This document shows positions 33,403-43,363 of a DNA stretch of 47,747 nt, in pieces (position 1 is the first letter of the stretch; each line of letters starts with the position of its first letter). The stretch comes from Novipirellula aureliae (GTDB lineage Bacteria; Planctomycetota; Planctomycetia; Pirellulales; Pirellulaceae), in the NCBI RefSeq assembly GCF_007860185.1, contig NZ_SJPY01000014.1, positions 1 through 47,747 of the forward strand, read 5' to 3'. Under the pieces are notes generated by a model that worked only from the letters and a program-made list of their open reading frames with translations, searched no databases and was not told the DNA's origin. A program made the translations under genes and the position numbers.

Positions 33403-36400
33403 ATGCCACTGAATCCGATTGTCTATACCGAAAAGGTCGTTCGTAGCTTTCTTCGCTACCAATTGACCAGTTATGCTCTGGCTGATCCTCGTTTGTACGA
33501 CCAAATGCGTGATCAATTGCGGCTCGAGACGGTGCGCAGGTCACCGCTGTTGCGAGGTCCCTATGTCAGTTTGTCGCGAGGATTTCGTCAGGGAGCTTCT
33601 GTCGAGCAACTGATTGAGGATGGCGTGTTTCACCCGCACATGAAACGGATCGTGCCAAAAGATTTTACCGCTGCATACGGGCACCAAGATAGAGCGTTTC
33701 GTTCCATCACTGATGGCAGTCCAACGTTGATCAGTACGGGGACAGGCTCGGGAAAGACGGAGTGTTTCTTGTATCCGATCATCAGCCGCTGTTTGCAACT
33801 GCGCGACGAGAACGCACCGGCTGGCATAGCAGCGGTGATCGTTTATCCGATGAATGCGTTGGCGGAAGACCAACTTGATCGGATGCGGGGCCTGCTTGCC
33901 GGCAGCGGCATCACATTCGGCATGTATGTCGGCAAGACGCCGGAGCATGAACGAGAGGTTCACGGCCACCGGATGGAGGTTGGAGAGAGCCGGGCGGATT
34001 ACGAGTTTCGTATTCGTGAGACTCGCGAGGCAGGACAGAGCGATTCAGTTCATCCAGCCGAGGAGATCTGCTCACGTGAAAGAATGAGGACCGATGGTTC
34101 TCAACCACGTATTCTGCTGACGAACATCAAGCAGCTTGAATTACTGTTGACTCGCCAGCGTGACGTCGAGCTTTTCGAGAGCGCCCTGCTTGAATTCTTG
34201 GTGTTCGATGAAGCTCACACGTTTACTGGAATCCAAGGTGCCGAGACGGCTTGCTTGATCCGGCGACTTCGAGCGTTCTGCGGCAAAGACGCTTCGTACA
34301 CGACTTGCATCGCTACCTCGGCGACAATCGTGGACGAAAGAGATCCTGATGCCGCCCGCAAGTTCGCTTCTCGCTTCTTTGGTGTCGATGCCCAGTCTGT
34401 TGCCACCGTGAACGAGGAGTATCAGAACGACGAGTGGGCTGCGCAAAGCTATCGGCCTGAGCGTCCCCGCGATTTGAACAAACTGTTGGCGGACACACTC
34501 CTAGCGGTCGAATCACTGAACCCCGAAGAACAAGTCACATCGGTCTATCGCCGACTGACGAAGCGAGAGATCAATGGTGAACATTGGCAGGAAGCATTGT
34601 TTGACGATTTGCGACAGAATGAGATCGCAAAACAGATCCGAACTTCGCTGCTAGGGCCACGCGAATTGTCGACGCTGTTGAGCGAGCTGAAGACGACGGT
34701 TGGCCGAACGGTTGGCGAGGAAGAACTGTTGTGCTATCTAACGCTCGGCGCAGCGTCTTTGAAGGATGGCCGGCCACTAATGCGTCCGGTCGTGCATGGA
34801 TTTTTGCGTGGCATCACGGGCGGCGTGGTTTCGTTTGAAACCGGCAATGAGCCGTCTCTGTCGCTCAGCAGTGCTGAGGAATTGGAACGAGGCGACAGTG
34901 CTGAGAAGTGGTGGCGTCCCCGATTGTTTTCTTGCAATACATGTGGTCAGCACTATTTGACGACCCACCTGAAGGATTTTTCTTACACCGGTGCGACCCC
35001 GGGCGGCGGCGAGATGGGCGAGGACGAAGACCACTTTTGGGCACCGCAGGAAGCAAAGCACGGTGGGACTCGCGTTGTGTTGTTGGATACGATTGTCAAC
35101 CAAGATGGCCAAGACCTCGCCAATCATGCTCGGGCAACGGCACTCTATTTCTGTCGCCAGTGCGGTGCTGCTCATCCGAATTCGAAGTCGCGGTGCCAAT
35201 CATGCGGTACGATGTCGGAGATGGTTCGGCTTTACGCGGTCAAGAGCAAGGATACTCATCCCGGATATCTAACGAGTTGTTTTTCTTGTAGGGCGTTGGG
35301 CAGCGCCAACGGACGGCGATACCGCGAACCGATTCGCGAGGTGCGGGCGACTTCGGTTGCCGATGTCCACGTGCTTGCTCAAGACATGGTTCAGCATGCG
35401 GAACGCAAACGTTTGTTGTTGTTTGCGGACAATCGACAAGATGCGGCTTTTCAAGCCGGATGGATGAAGGACCATGCGCGCCGGTTCCGACTTCGCGGTT
35501 TGATGGCCGAAGCCATCGCTGGTGGTGCGGTTTCAATCGGCGATATTGCGTTAAAGATGAGTGACCATCTGGATCAGGATGACTCATACTCGCGAGCTTT
35601 GATTCCCGAGGTATGGCGAGTCGCACCAAAAGAAGGCAGCGGGGGATCGCACGCGGATGAGCGGGCCTATTTTCTTCGCATTCAAATGTTGCGTGAAATC
35701 ACGATGGCATCGAACCAACGCAAAGGTCTTGAGCCGTGGGGCCGGATTACAGTGAACTACGATGGGCTGAATACGTCGGATGCCTTCATCCAGTCGTGGG
35801 CAAATCGGCTCGCCATGCCTGCGGAAGAACTGAAGGTCGGTGTCGAAACGTTGCTCGATTCGCTGCGGCGGCGACGTTTGCTACGAGATTCACAGCGAGA
35901 AATTTTCTCTCGGTATTGGCACGACGGTGATCGGGAAATCCAACGTGGATATCTTCCACTTCTGCCAGGTCCGAAAGGTATGAAGCTGGAGCTAGGAAAC
36001 GGTGATGAGCGTGAACGCGTCACGGCTTGGATGTCTGAGCGAAACAATTTGATCCGTTCAATCGTTCGTAAATGGGGCGTTCCAGCAGAGGATGTTGGTG
36101 ATTTTATTGAGGAGTTATGGGCGTATTGCACCGACCCAAGCAAGGCGTTACTGGTTCCGGTCACATTACGAAGCAACAAGGGACGTGCTTTGCCACGATG
36201 CAGTGGTGTCTACCAGATTGATTCGGACAAGATCCGCATTGCTGAAAACCACGGCTACTACTGCTGCAATCGTTGTCGCCGCCGAGTCACACGTAGGACT
36301 CCCAATAGTCTTTGCTTGGCGTGGCAGTGTGATGGCACGTTGGAATTTGTCGGCGAAGATCCTGACAACTATGATTTGCAGGTTCTAGATGAGCGTTATG

Positions 36401-39234
36401 CGATGCTTCGTCCGGAAGAGCATACGGCGATGGTTCCTCAAGACCATCGAGAGAAGATTGAAAACTGGTTCAAAGGAAGTGGCGATCACGTCAATACTCT
36501 GGTCTGTACGCCAACGCTTGAGTTAGGAGTGGACATCGGTGCTCTTGATTCGGTTTTGCTTCGCAATGTTCCGCCGTTGCCGTCGAACTATTGGCAACGA
36601 GCCGGGCGTGCCGGTCGTCGTCACCGCATGGCAGTGACCATCACATACTGTCGCCCAGCGTCGCATGATCGGTCGTACTTTAACGAGCCAATGCGGATGC
36701 TTGGCGGTCGAGTGGATCCGCCTGCGTTCAACTTGCGAAACGAGGTTTTGGTCGCCAAACAGGTAGCTGCAACGGTGATCACACGTCTAAACCAACTGAG
36801 CAGACCAGCGTCGGGTTTGGCAGAGCCTGAGCGTGAGCGAATCCTTGATACTCTGAAAGAGACGTTACCATCGCGAATAACGCACTACTTGTTTACTCCG
36901 TCAGGCCAGTTACGCAGCGAAGCTTTCAATGTCCAGCCACTAGCTGATTTGATTGCCCATCATCGAGTTGATTTGTTGCAGTACGTCGGCAGAGCTTTTC
37001 GTGATGGATGGCCGACCGAGGACTCTGATGTGACGACGGCCGAAGAAATTTCGCGGCACATCGACGAGGTAGGAAACAATCTTGAGAATGTCATCAGCAG
37101 ACTACGAAAGCGTTTGCAGTGGGCGATCCGTGAGATTCGCCGCTTGAATCGCGTTCGTGACGACGAAGGAACGCTTAGCTACGACGACGAGGCACACTTC
37201 AAGCGATGCGACCGGCTCGTCAAACAGCTCAAGGGAATGGGACGTCGCCGACGCGGCGATGCCGATGGTGTCGACGATACAGTTACGTTTAGTGTTCTTT
37301 CCCAAGAAGGCTTCCTCCCCGGATATGGCTTGGATGGCGGGTCGATCGTTGGAATGGCGGAAGTCCCGCGTTGGCAAATGGGCGCGATGGATTTCAATCT
37401 TCCACGTGCTGCGTCCATGGCTCTTCGAGAGTATGTGCCTGGCAACTTGATCTACGCTAACGGGCATCGTTTTGTGGCGAGGCGTTTTCACCGTGAAGCC
37501 GATATGGATGAAGTTGAAACGCCTGTATTCGCTGTGAACGTTGATCGTGAAGCGATTATCGAAAGCGACCGAAGCAGTGCTGCGGGCAGTCTCACCGACA
37601 TCGAGCTTGTGGCGATCCCAGTCTGTGATGTGGACCTGGTTCACATGTCACAGATATCTGATGAGGAAGAGAATCGTTTTCAGTTGTCGGTTGCCACGTA
37701 CGGTCGCGAACAAGGTCGGCACAACGGAGGCACTGCCTATGGATGGGGAGGCAGCCCACTGCATTTCCGTCGAGGTGTTCACTTCCGCATGGTAAACGTG
37801 GGGGCGTCTTCTCTGGTTGATCGAACGCCACCTGAAATGGGCTACCCAGTCTGTCAGATCTGTGGCCAGAGCGTATCTCCGCTTTCGTCGGTCCGGCAAA
37901 TCCAGAACTTCCGAGAAAAACACACCGAGTGGTGCGGCCAGGAACCAGTAAACGTTGGCTTCTACGCCGATGTTGTCGCGGACTCCATTACAATGGTGAA
38001 CGTCAAGGATCAGTCGACGGCTTACACAATCCTTGAGTCGATCCGTCAAGCCGCTGCGTCGGTTCTTGACATGCACTTGGACGATTTACAGGTGCTTGTC
38101 GTGGGGCATGTTGACCGGGATGAAGTGGACGCGAGTTTATGGGATCCAATGCCCGGCGGCTCGGGGCTTCTGGCTCAACTGCTTGAAAATTTCCCGCGGA
38201 TCATATCAACGGCCGCCGAATTGCTGGCTGGGTGCCCCTCGGATTGTGGCAGTTCATGCAACGATTGTCTTCAGACATTTCGCAATGCGTACTATCACCG
38301 CTATCTGGATCGACACGCGGGACTTGAGTTTTTTGAGCGAGCTGGAAACGGCCTTGCCGAAGAACACCTGATCCCCGCACTTCAGCCTTCGCCCGAAAAT
38401 GATCCGATATCACCAGCGGGCGAAGTGAATGACGCTGAAGCGAAGCTGAAGCATCTGCTGTCCATCGCAGGATTTGCAAGCGGATCATTCCAGCAACAAA
38501 TTCGTTTTAAGTACGAGTTTCGTCCAAGTCCCAATCTGAGCAGCACAACACCCGACGTGTTTTTTGATCCAGATCCCGATGATCCGGATGAAATGGGCAT
38601 CTGCATCTATCTCGATGGCATGAGTGATCACATCCATGGCAATGCAAAGACTGCGGCAAAGGATAGCGAGATACGCTCTTGGCTTCGCAGCAAGGGATAC
38701 AACGTTCTCGAAATCACGCGAGTTGATCTGGATGATAGCGGTGCTATGCGTCGCTATTTCAAAAAGCTGGGACGCTTGTTGGTCGGAAAAGAATTTGCTA
38801 AATCGCTGGATGAAAACGAGGCGTTCGTAGCGGCGTTGGCCCAATCCGGCACCGCACGGCCGTTGCCCACGACTCCAGTGCAACGGCAATCGCAGACTGC
38901 AACGGAATCTGAAGCTAGAGATTCTGGGGGGAAGCCGAAACTGTCTGCTGAATACGAAGAAGTGCTCGATCTTGTCGGCAGAGATATCGGAAAGCTGGTT
39001 CTCCGACTCGCAAAGGAAGGCATTGCTGCACCCGAGCCTGGTCATCCATTGGACGACGAAGACGGCGTTACGATTGCGGAGAGTGAGCTGGCTTGGCCTG
39101 AAAAATCGGTGGCCTACTTTCGCAAGGGTGAAAACGAATCTGCTGATCAATTTGTAGCGAGGTCGTGGGTGACAATCATGGAAGATGAGTTGGAGAGTGA
39201 TCTAGCTGCGATCAAGGGAGCCTTGTCTTCATGA
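33403..39234 (+). CDS. Giant DUF1998 superfamily 2 helicase with Vsr-like nuclease tail
   Basis: 1943 residues. The N-terminal helicase has TGTGSGKT (112-119), DEAH (269-272), CIATSAT and, in the second RecA domain, LVCTPTLELGVDIGALD and YWQRAGRAGRRH. Cys-pairs around residues 505-630 (CNTCG, CRQCG, CQSCG, CFSC) suggest zinc sites. The DUF1998 region near 1540-1645 has CQICG and CGSSCNDCLQTFRNAYYHRY with LDR. After it, residues about 1676-1800 (TPDVFFD, GICIYLDG, SEIRSWLRSKGYNVLEITRV) look like a Vsr/PD-(D/E)XK nuclease. Size and layout recall Druantia DruE, or a merged DISARM DrmA plus DrmB; I cannot separate these. It probably unwinds and cuts foreign DNA. The stop overlaps the next gene (ATGA), so the two act together. 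Confidence 0.85.
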   Translation: MPLNPIVYTEKVVRSFLRYQLTSYALADPRLYDQMRDQLRLETVRRSPLLRGPYVSLSRGFRQGASVEQLIEDGVFHPHMKRIVPKDFTAAYGHQDRAFRSITDGSPTLISTGTGSGKTECFLYPIISRCLQLRDENAPAGIAAVIVYPMNALAEDQLDRMRGLLAGSGITFGMYVGKTPEHEREVHGHRMEVGESRADYEFRIRETREAGQSDSVHPAEEICSRERMRTDGSQPRILLTNIKQLELLLTRQRDVELFESALLEFLVFDEAHTFTGIQGAETACLIRRLRAFCGKDASYTTCIATSATIVDERDPDAARKFASRFFGVDAQSVATVNEEYQNDEWAAQSYRPERPRDLNKLLADTLLAVESLNPEEQVTSVYRRLTKREINGEHWQEALFDDLRQNEIAKQIRTSLLGPRELSTLLSELKTTVGRTVGEEELLCYLTLGAASLKDGRPLMRPVVHGFLRGITGGVVSFETGNEPSLSLSSAEELERGDSAEKWWRPRLFSCNTCGQHYLTTHLKDFSYTGATPGGGEMGEDEDHFWAPQEAKHGGTRVVLLDTIVNQDGQDLANHARATALYFCRQCGAAHPNSKSRCQSCGTMSEMVRLYAVKSKDTHPGYLTSCFSCRALGSANGRRYREPIREVRATSVADVHVLAQDMVQHAERKRLLLFADNRQDAAFQAGWMKDHARRFRLRGLMAEAIAGGAVSIGDIALKMSDHLDQDDSYSRALIPEVWRVAPKEGSGGSHADERAYFLRIQMLREITMASNQRKGLEPWGRITVNYDGLNTSDAFIQSWANRLAMPAEELKVGVETLLDSLRRRRLLRDSQREIFSRYWHDGDREIQRGYLPLLPGPKGMKLELGNGDERERVTAWMSERNNLIRSIVRKWGVPAEDVGDFIEELWAYCTDPSKALLVPVTLRSNKGRALPRCSGVYQIDSDKIRIAENHGYYCCNRCRRRVTRRTPNSLCLAWQCDGTLEFVGEDPDNYDLQVLDERYAMLRPEEHTAMVPQDHREKIENWFKGSGDHVNTLVCTPTLELGVDIGALDSVLLRNVPPLPSNYWQRAGRAGRRHRMAVTITYCRPASHDRSYFNEPMRMLGGRVDPPAFNLRNEVLVAKQVAATVITRLNQLSRPASGLAEPERERILDTLKETLPSRITHYLFTPSGQLRSEAFNVQPLADLIAHHRVDLLQYVGRAFRDGWPTEDSDVTTAEEISRHIDEVGNNLENVISRLRKRLQWAIREIRRLNRVRDDEGTLSYDDEAHFKRCDRLVKQLKGMGRRRRGDADGVDDTVTFSVLSQEGFLPGYGLDGGSIVGMAEVPRWQMGAMDFNLPRAASMALREYVPGNLIYANGHRFVARRFHREADMDEVETPVFAVNVDREAIIESDRSSAAGSLTDIELVAIPVCDVDLVHMSQISDEEENRFQLSVATYGREQGRHNGGTAYGWGGSPLHFRRGVHFRMVNVGASSLVDRTPPEMGYPVCQICGQSVSPLSSVRQIQNFREKHTEWCGQEPVNVGFYADVVADSITMVNVKDQSTAYTILESIRQAAASVLDMHLDDLQVLVVGHVDRDEVDASLWDPMPGGSGLLAQLLENFPRIISTAAELLAGCPSDCGSSCNDCLQTFRNAYYHRYLDRHAGLEFFERAGNGLAEEHLIPALQPSPENDPISPAGEVNDAEAKLKHLLSIAGFASGSFQQQIRFKYEFRPSPNLSSTTPDVFFDPDPDDPDEMGICIYLDGMSDHIHGNAKTAAKDSEIRSWLRSKGYNVLEITRVDLDDSGAMRRYFKKLGRLLVGKEFAKSLDENEAFVAALAQSGTARPLPTTPVQRQSQTATESEARDSGGKPKLSAEYEEVLDLVGRDIGKLVLRLAKEGIAAPEPGHPLDDEDGVTIAESELAWPEKSVAYFRKGENESADQFVARSWVTIMEDELESDLAAIKGALSS

Positions 39235-41351
39235 GTGGCCCGCAGTTGGCGATCAGCAATGAATTCATGGAGGCCCTCGCACGCCTTCCGAAATCTCAGC
39301 GGAAGAAGGTCCAGGAGTTTGCGAAGAAGTTTCGCGCAGATCCAAAGTCGTCAGCGATCAACTACGAAAAGATCCACAACATGGATGATGATCGTGTTCG
39401 CACCGTGCGAATTGATCAAAAGTATCGAGCGGTTGTTCTCCACCCGGACCAAGGTAACACGTACGTGTTGGTCTGGGTCGACAATCATGACGAAGCCATG
39501 GACTGGGCGCGAAACCGGACATTCGAGGTTCATCCTGAAACGCAGTCTTTGCAGATCCTGAATGTCGAACAGGTTCAGAAAAGCCTTGCGGAGGCCGGAT
39601 CACGCGAGATCGGCAGTGAAAAGCTGTTTTCGCATGACGATGAAACGCTTCTTTCGTTTGGAGTTCCGCCGGTTTTAATTCCTGCCGTTCGGCACCTCGA
39701 ATCGAAGGAACAGCTATCCCAGCTTCAGACGGTATTGCCAGAGGAGTCGTACGAATCGCTAGTGTGGCTGGCAGAAGGGGAATCAGTCGAAGAGGTCAGA
39801 CGAGCTGTAGGAATGCCCATTTCGCTTCGTGATGAGGTTCCAGCTGGAACCGATCGAGGAGAATCATCGAGCGAAGACCAGGCGATCGCGAAGGGACAGT
39901 CGGGGCGACGTTTTCATCGAGTGAGCAGTGATGACGAACTTGATCGCGTGCTTGCGGCACCACTCGAACGCTGGCGTGTTTTTCTACACCCACATCAACG
40001 TCAACTGACAGAGCGATCCTTCGCGGGGCCTGCTCTTGTTCTCGGTGGCGCGGGTACCGGAAAGACGATTGTCGCAATGCACAGAGCTCGACAACTGGCG
40101 CTCAAGTTGCAGAATAACCACAAAGTGCTTTTCACCACATTTACTAAGAACCTAGCTGAAAACGTTAGGTATGTGCTTAAGACACTTTGCGGCGACGAGT
40201 TTAACCAAATTGACGTGCAGCATATTCACGACCACGCGATGTCTTGGTTAAGACCTTCAGGCCAGTTTTCGGTAGGGTCAGACGACGATCTGGCACTTGC
40301 TTGGGATATGGTTGCAGTCGACAACCCTACTAATTTTGAAACGGACGTATTGCGAGAAGAGTGGTTTTACTCGCACGCAATCAAGGGAGTCACTAGTCGA
40401 GAAGAGTACTTTCGGCTTTCGCGAATCGGTCGCACGCCACTATTGTCTCGTCGCGATCGCGCCGCAGTTTGGAAGTCTTTTGAACTGTTCGAGGAATCCC
40501 TTCGTCTCGCAGGAAAAACCCACTGGATTGGGATTGTGTCAAAAGCAGCCGAGTATGCCAGGAAGGTCCCCTCTCCGATCTATCGTCATGTTATTGTCGA
40601 TGAAGGACAGGACTTCACCGCGAGCGATTGGCGTTTTATCCGATCATTGGTTCGCCCCAGCCAAGATGACGTGTTCATCGTGGCGGACCCGCGACAGCGC
40701 ATCTATAACGAGCCAACCTTGCTGGCCGATGGTGGAATAGCAATTGACGATCGGATTCACCGCTTGCAAATCAACTACCGCACCACGGAGCAGATCCGCA
40801 ATTGGGCAACAGATCGAAGCGGTGGTGGCGACATGAGCGATCTTTGCGACTCATCGTGGTCCGAAATTGCAACACACTCACTGTTTAGCGGACCTGATCC
40901 TGAGCTCATCGAAAGCAAAGATCTGGAATCTGAATCTGTTGCGATTGCGCAATTGATTGAGTCGCTTAAAACCGATTTCCCTCTTGAAGAGATTGCGGTG
41001 GTCGTGCGTGCAAACTGGCAGCTAAAAAAACTTAAGGCAGCGTTAACTCGACAGCAGGTTGAGCATTCCGTGCTAGGGCAAAACACGAGCGACACTCAAG
41101 GTGTGCGATTGGCAACCATGCATCGGGTCAAGGGTCTAGAGTTTCGATGCGTCATAGTTGCTGGGCTCGCCGCTGACGTCTTCCCAACCAAGTATCGAGG
41201 TAGGGAAGACGATGAACGTGCTAAGAAACAACATGTGATCACAGAAAAAAACCTACTGTATGTTGCTTCATCAAGAGCAAGAGATCGACTCTACGTCTCT
41301 ACCGTAGCTGGTTTTGCAAAATCCACGTTTTTCAAAACCACCAAAACCTAA
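39231..41351 (+). CDS. RelE-like domain fused to UvrD/Rep-type helicase
   Basis: 706 residues. The first 105 residues match the RelE/ParE toxin fold used as a fused domain (FMEALARLPKSQRKKVQEFA; RTVRIDQKYRAVVLHPDQGN; WVDNHDEAMDWARNR). A 150-residue linker follows. The rest is a superfamily 1 helicase: Walker A GGAGTGKT (272-279), VLFTTFTKNLAEN, Walker B-like VIVDEGQDFTASDW, VADPRQRIYNEP, YRTTEQIRNWA and TMHRVKGLEFRCVIVAG with LYVASSRARDRLYV. The gene overlaps the giant helicase by four bases. Such RelE-UvrD proteins are common in defence islands. The first domain may bind RNA or regulate the helicase, or act as a toxin; its catalytic residues cannot be judged by eye. Confidence 0.85.
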   Translation: MSGPQLAISNEFMEALARLPKSQRKKVQEFAKKFRADPKSSAINYEKIHNMDDDRVRTVRIDQKYRAVVLHPDQGNTYVLVWVDNHDEAMDWARNRTFEVHPETQSLQILNVEQVQKSLAEAGSREIGSEKLFSHDDETLLSFGVPPVLIPAVRHLESKEQLSQLQTVLPEESYESLVWLAEGESVEEVRRAVGMPISLRDEVPAGTDRGESSSEDQAIAKGQSGRRFHRVSSDDELDRVLAAPLERWRVFLHPHQRQLTERSFAGPALVLGGAGTGKTIVAMHRARQLALKLQNNHKVLFTTFTKNLAENVRYVLKTLCGDEFNQIDVQHIHDHAMSWLRPSGQFSVGSDDDLALAWDMVAVDNPTNFETDVLREEWFYSHAIKGVTSREEYFRLSRIGRTPLLSRRDRAAVWKSFELFEESLRLAGKTHWIGIVSKAAEYARKVPSPIYRHVIVDEGQDFTASDWRFIRSLVRPSQDDVFIVADPRQRIYNEPTLLADGGIAIDDRIHRLQINYRTTEQIRNWATDRSGGGDMSDLCDSSWSEIATHSLFSGPDPELIESKDLESESVAIAQLIESLKTDFPLEEIAVVVRANWQLKKLKAALTRQQVEHSVLGQNTSDTQGVRLATMHRVKGLEFRCVIVAGLAADVFPTKYRGREDDERAKKQHVITEKNLLYVASSRARDRLYVSTVAGFAKSTFFKTTKT

Positions 41352-41606
41352 GCATTTATTGAACTCACATTATGCGAATTTAGAAAGCAAATACACTAAG
41401 AACGAGTGCGAGATACGAAACTATCTAGTCGTGGGCGGCAATTTAGGCCTGTTGACTGCGGAATATATGAACTGGAACGCCACAAGATGCTCGATGTGAA
41501 CGAGTTTTTTTCGAAATAACAACTCGCGACGCAACGAAACCGTCAGCCGCAGGGCGTTAGCAAACCTGGTTTTTCTAAACAAGTACATCTCACCTAGAGT
41601 AATTCA

Positions 41607-42455
41607 ATGTCAAATTCCCAAATCGAGTATTGGCTTTTCAATACAGACGAAACAGAACCCGAAGGCGAAGGAAAGCACGCGATCATGCTGCAGCAACAGG
41701 TCGTTGCCGCTTGGGGGCACTGCAAAGGCTTGGGGGCTGAAGTGACGCTAAACCGTCCCAATCCGGGTGACATCGTATTCTACTTCCGCGCTAGGTTCGG
41801 AATCATTGCAATGGCGGTCGCAACTGACCAATTCGCTGTTCCAGGCAAATCCGTGTTCGGGGAGCACGGCGAGTACAGTCGTCCCGTTGAAAACCTCCAG
41901 GTTTTATCAGAAGCCAAGCCCGTCAGCGTTGCCGAGATCAAGTCAAACACGAGTTACCAAATCCCCTTCCGCCAAATCATGGGGCGAATACTGAATGATT
42001 CTGCGGTTGAATATTTAAAAGGACGGTTTCAGCGGATCAGATCGAAACCCCCGCGACCTCACAAGAAGCCCGAAACAAAACCGGGTGCGTTCGTTCAGAT
42101 GGATTCGGAAGTACGCAAAGAAGTTGAAAGAACTGCCGTGCGAGTAGTTACAAAGATCTACAGGAAAGCGAAATGGCACGTGAAGTCGGTTGAACGTGAA
42201 AACGTTGGATACGATCTTCGATGTACAAAAGGGGATTTGTTGGATTGTGTCGAAGTGAAGGGTACGTCAGGCGTCGACGAGCGATTCATCATCACTGTAA
42301 ATGAATTGAATAAAGCGAAAACAGACCCGCAGTTCGTTTTGTACATCGTTACTAACGTCCTCAAGAAACCCGTGCCACACAAGTACTCAGGCAAACAACT
42401 TATCAACAAATTCGATATCCAACCCATTCAGTTCCGAGCGTCACGGAAACGATAG
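41607..42455 (+). CDS. EVE-like plus DUF3883 nuclease-like protein
   Basis: 282 residues. The N-terminal 150 residues (IEYWLFNTDETEPEGEGKHA; GDIVFYFRARFGIIAMAVAT) look like an EVE/PUA-type modified-base reader. The C-terminal part has VERTAVRVVTKIYRKAKWHV, GYDLRC and VEVKG (Val215-Glu216-Val217-Lys218), which is the DUF3883 version of a PD-(D/E)XK restriction nuclease fold. The join of a modified-base reader and a nuclease suggests a modification-dependent restriction enzyme. It stands 255 bases after the helicase pair on the same strand, between genes of other systems. No partner is clear. DUF3883 call good; EVE call moderate. Confidence 0.7.
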   Translation: MSNSQIEYWLFNTDETEPEGEGKHAIMLQQQVVAAWGHCKGLGAEVTLNRPNPGDIVFYFRARFGIIAMAVATDQFAVPGKSVFGEHGEYSRPVENLQVLSEAKPVSVAEIKSNTSYQIPFRQIMGRILNDSAVEYLKGRFQRIRSKPPRPHKKPETKPGAFVQMDSEVRKEVERTAVRVVTKIYRKAKWHVKSVERENVGYDLRCTKGDLLDCVEVKGTSGVDERFIITVNELNKAKTDPQFVLYIVTNVLKKPVPHKYSGKQLINKFDIQPIQFRASRKR

Positions 42456-42637
42456 CATAGAGACAGAAAGGCCTATACGTACGTCAGAGTAAGGGCAAAA
42501 GAACCCTTCCCCATGAAAACTCACCCACCTACAACGCCGCCGGTCATTAGCCAACGTTTTTCATACGCAACCAATGTAGTGAACACAGAACCTTGCGATA
42601 AAACGTTTCGGCTAGAAAACCAACAAGAGAACATCCA

Positions 42638-42970
42638 ATGAAAAAGCGTTACATCTTTGCTGATATTGACCACAAAATTGCAAAGGTTGGAATTTACCTC
42701 CTCACGAAAATATTTTACAGCGATCTTGTTTCTGGAAATCACAAGACAATCGTTGCGTCGTTGGGTTCGCTATTGTCTGAAATGCCCGAAAACGTACACG
42801 ACTACTTCAATGCATCGGTTACTTTGACCGGTCCACGTCGCAAATATGCAGACAATGAGCTCTACCATTTCTGGACCGTCAGTTCCCATGACGGCGAGAT
42901 AACCTTTGTCGCATCAGGGCATTTCTATTGCCAGTCTACTGGAGGTGACTCATTTACAAGTTTTTGTTAG
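42638..42970 (+). CDS. Hypothetical protein, first part of a frame split by an amber codon
   Basis: 110 residues, MKKRYIFADIDHKIAKVGIY at the start, ending SFTSFC before TAG at 42968-42970. Not recognised. The next ATG (42971) follows at once and in the same frame, and the following 60 residues could be the natural end of this protein, so a former gene of about 171 residues may have been cut by a nonsense mutation, or the two parts are made by stop-start reinitiation. The first part looks like a mixed alpha/beta domain (SVTLTGPRRKYADNELYHFW). It lies between DUF3883 and GmrSD genes, 182 bases after the former. Confidence 0.5.
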   Translation: MKKRYIFADIDHKIAKVGIYLLTKIFYSDLVSGNHKTIVASLGSLLSEMPENVHDYFNASVTLTGPRRKYADNELYHFWTVSSHDGEITFVASGHFYCQSTGGDSFTSFC

Positions 42971-43153
42971 ATGGCCAATCCCGGTCAAGTTACTCACTGC
43001 CGAGACTTCTCCAAACGTATCCGTGAAGTTTACGGTGCTGAGTCAGTTTGGGAAGAGATAATGTCAATCGATCTATCTCAGCCAGGCTACACGGTCAGCG
43101 TGGAGATGGAGAACGATCCCGTCTGTGATGATGAAGGAGATGATGATGACTAG
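42971..43153 (+). CDS. Hypothetical protein, second part after the amber codon
   Basis: 60 residues, immediately after TAG and in the same frame as the upstream gene. GGAGGTGA lies about 24 bases upstream, too far to be a normal ribosome-binding site, which favours either reinitiation or a broken single gene. It begins MANPGQVTHCRDFSKRIREV and ends in an acidic run (CDDEGDDDD). Not recognised. Confidence 0.4.
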   Translation: MANPGQVTHCRDFSKRIREVYGAESVWEEIMSIDLSQPGYTVSVEMENDPVCDDEGDDDD

Positions 43154-43363
43154 CAAGGTTGCCGAAACTGAGTACGCAAACGCTCGCGACGATTAGACGC
43201 GGCAAATGGACTCGGTGCGAGGGTACTGTGGGAGCTTCAACGTCGATTATAGTTGGATATCTATGGAGTCAATTTCAAGATATTCTGTCGATGTAGGAAC
43301 GTGGTAAGAACCTCGAGGATAGTTGCGGATTCACAATGCCACCGATTGAAAAGAGATGTAGTT

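Noticed and set aside
36092-36388. Plus-strand 98-codon frame inside the large helicase gene
   Set aside because: It is an out-of-frame shadow of a well-supported gene.
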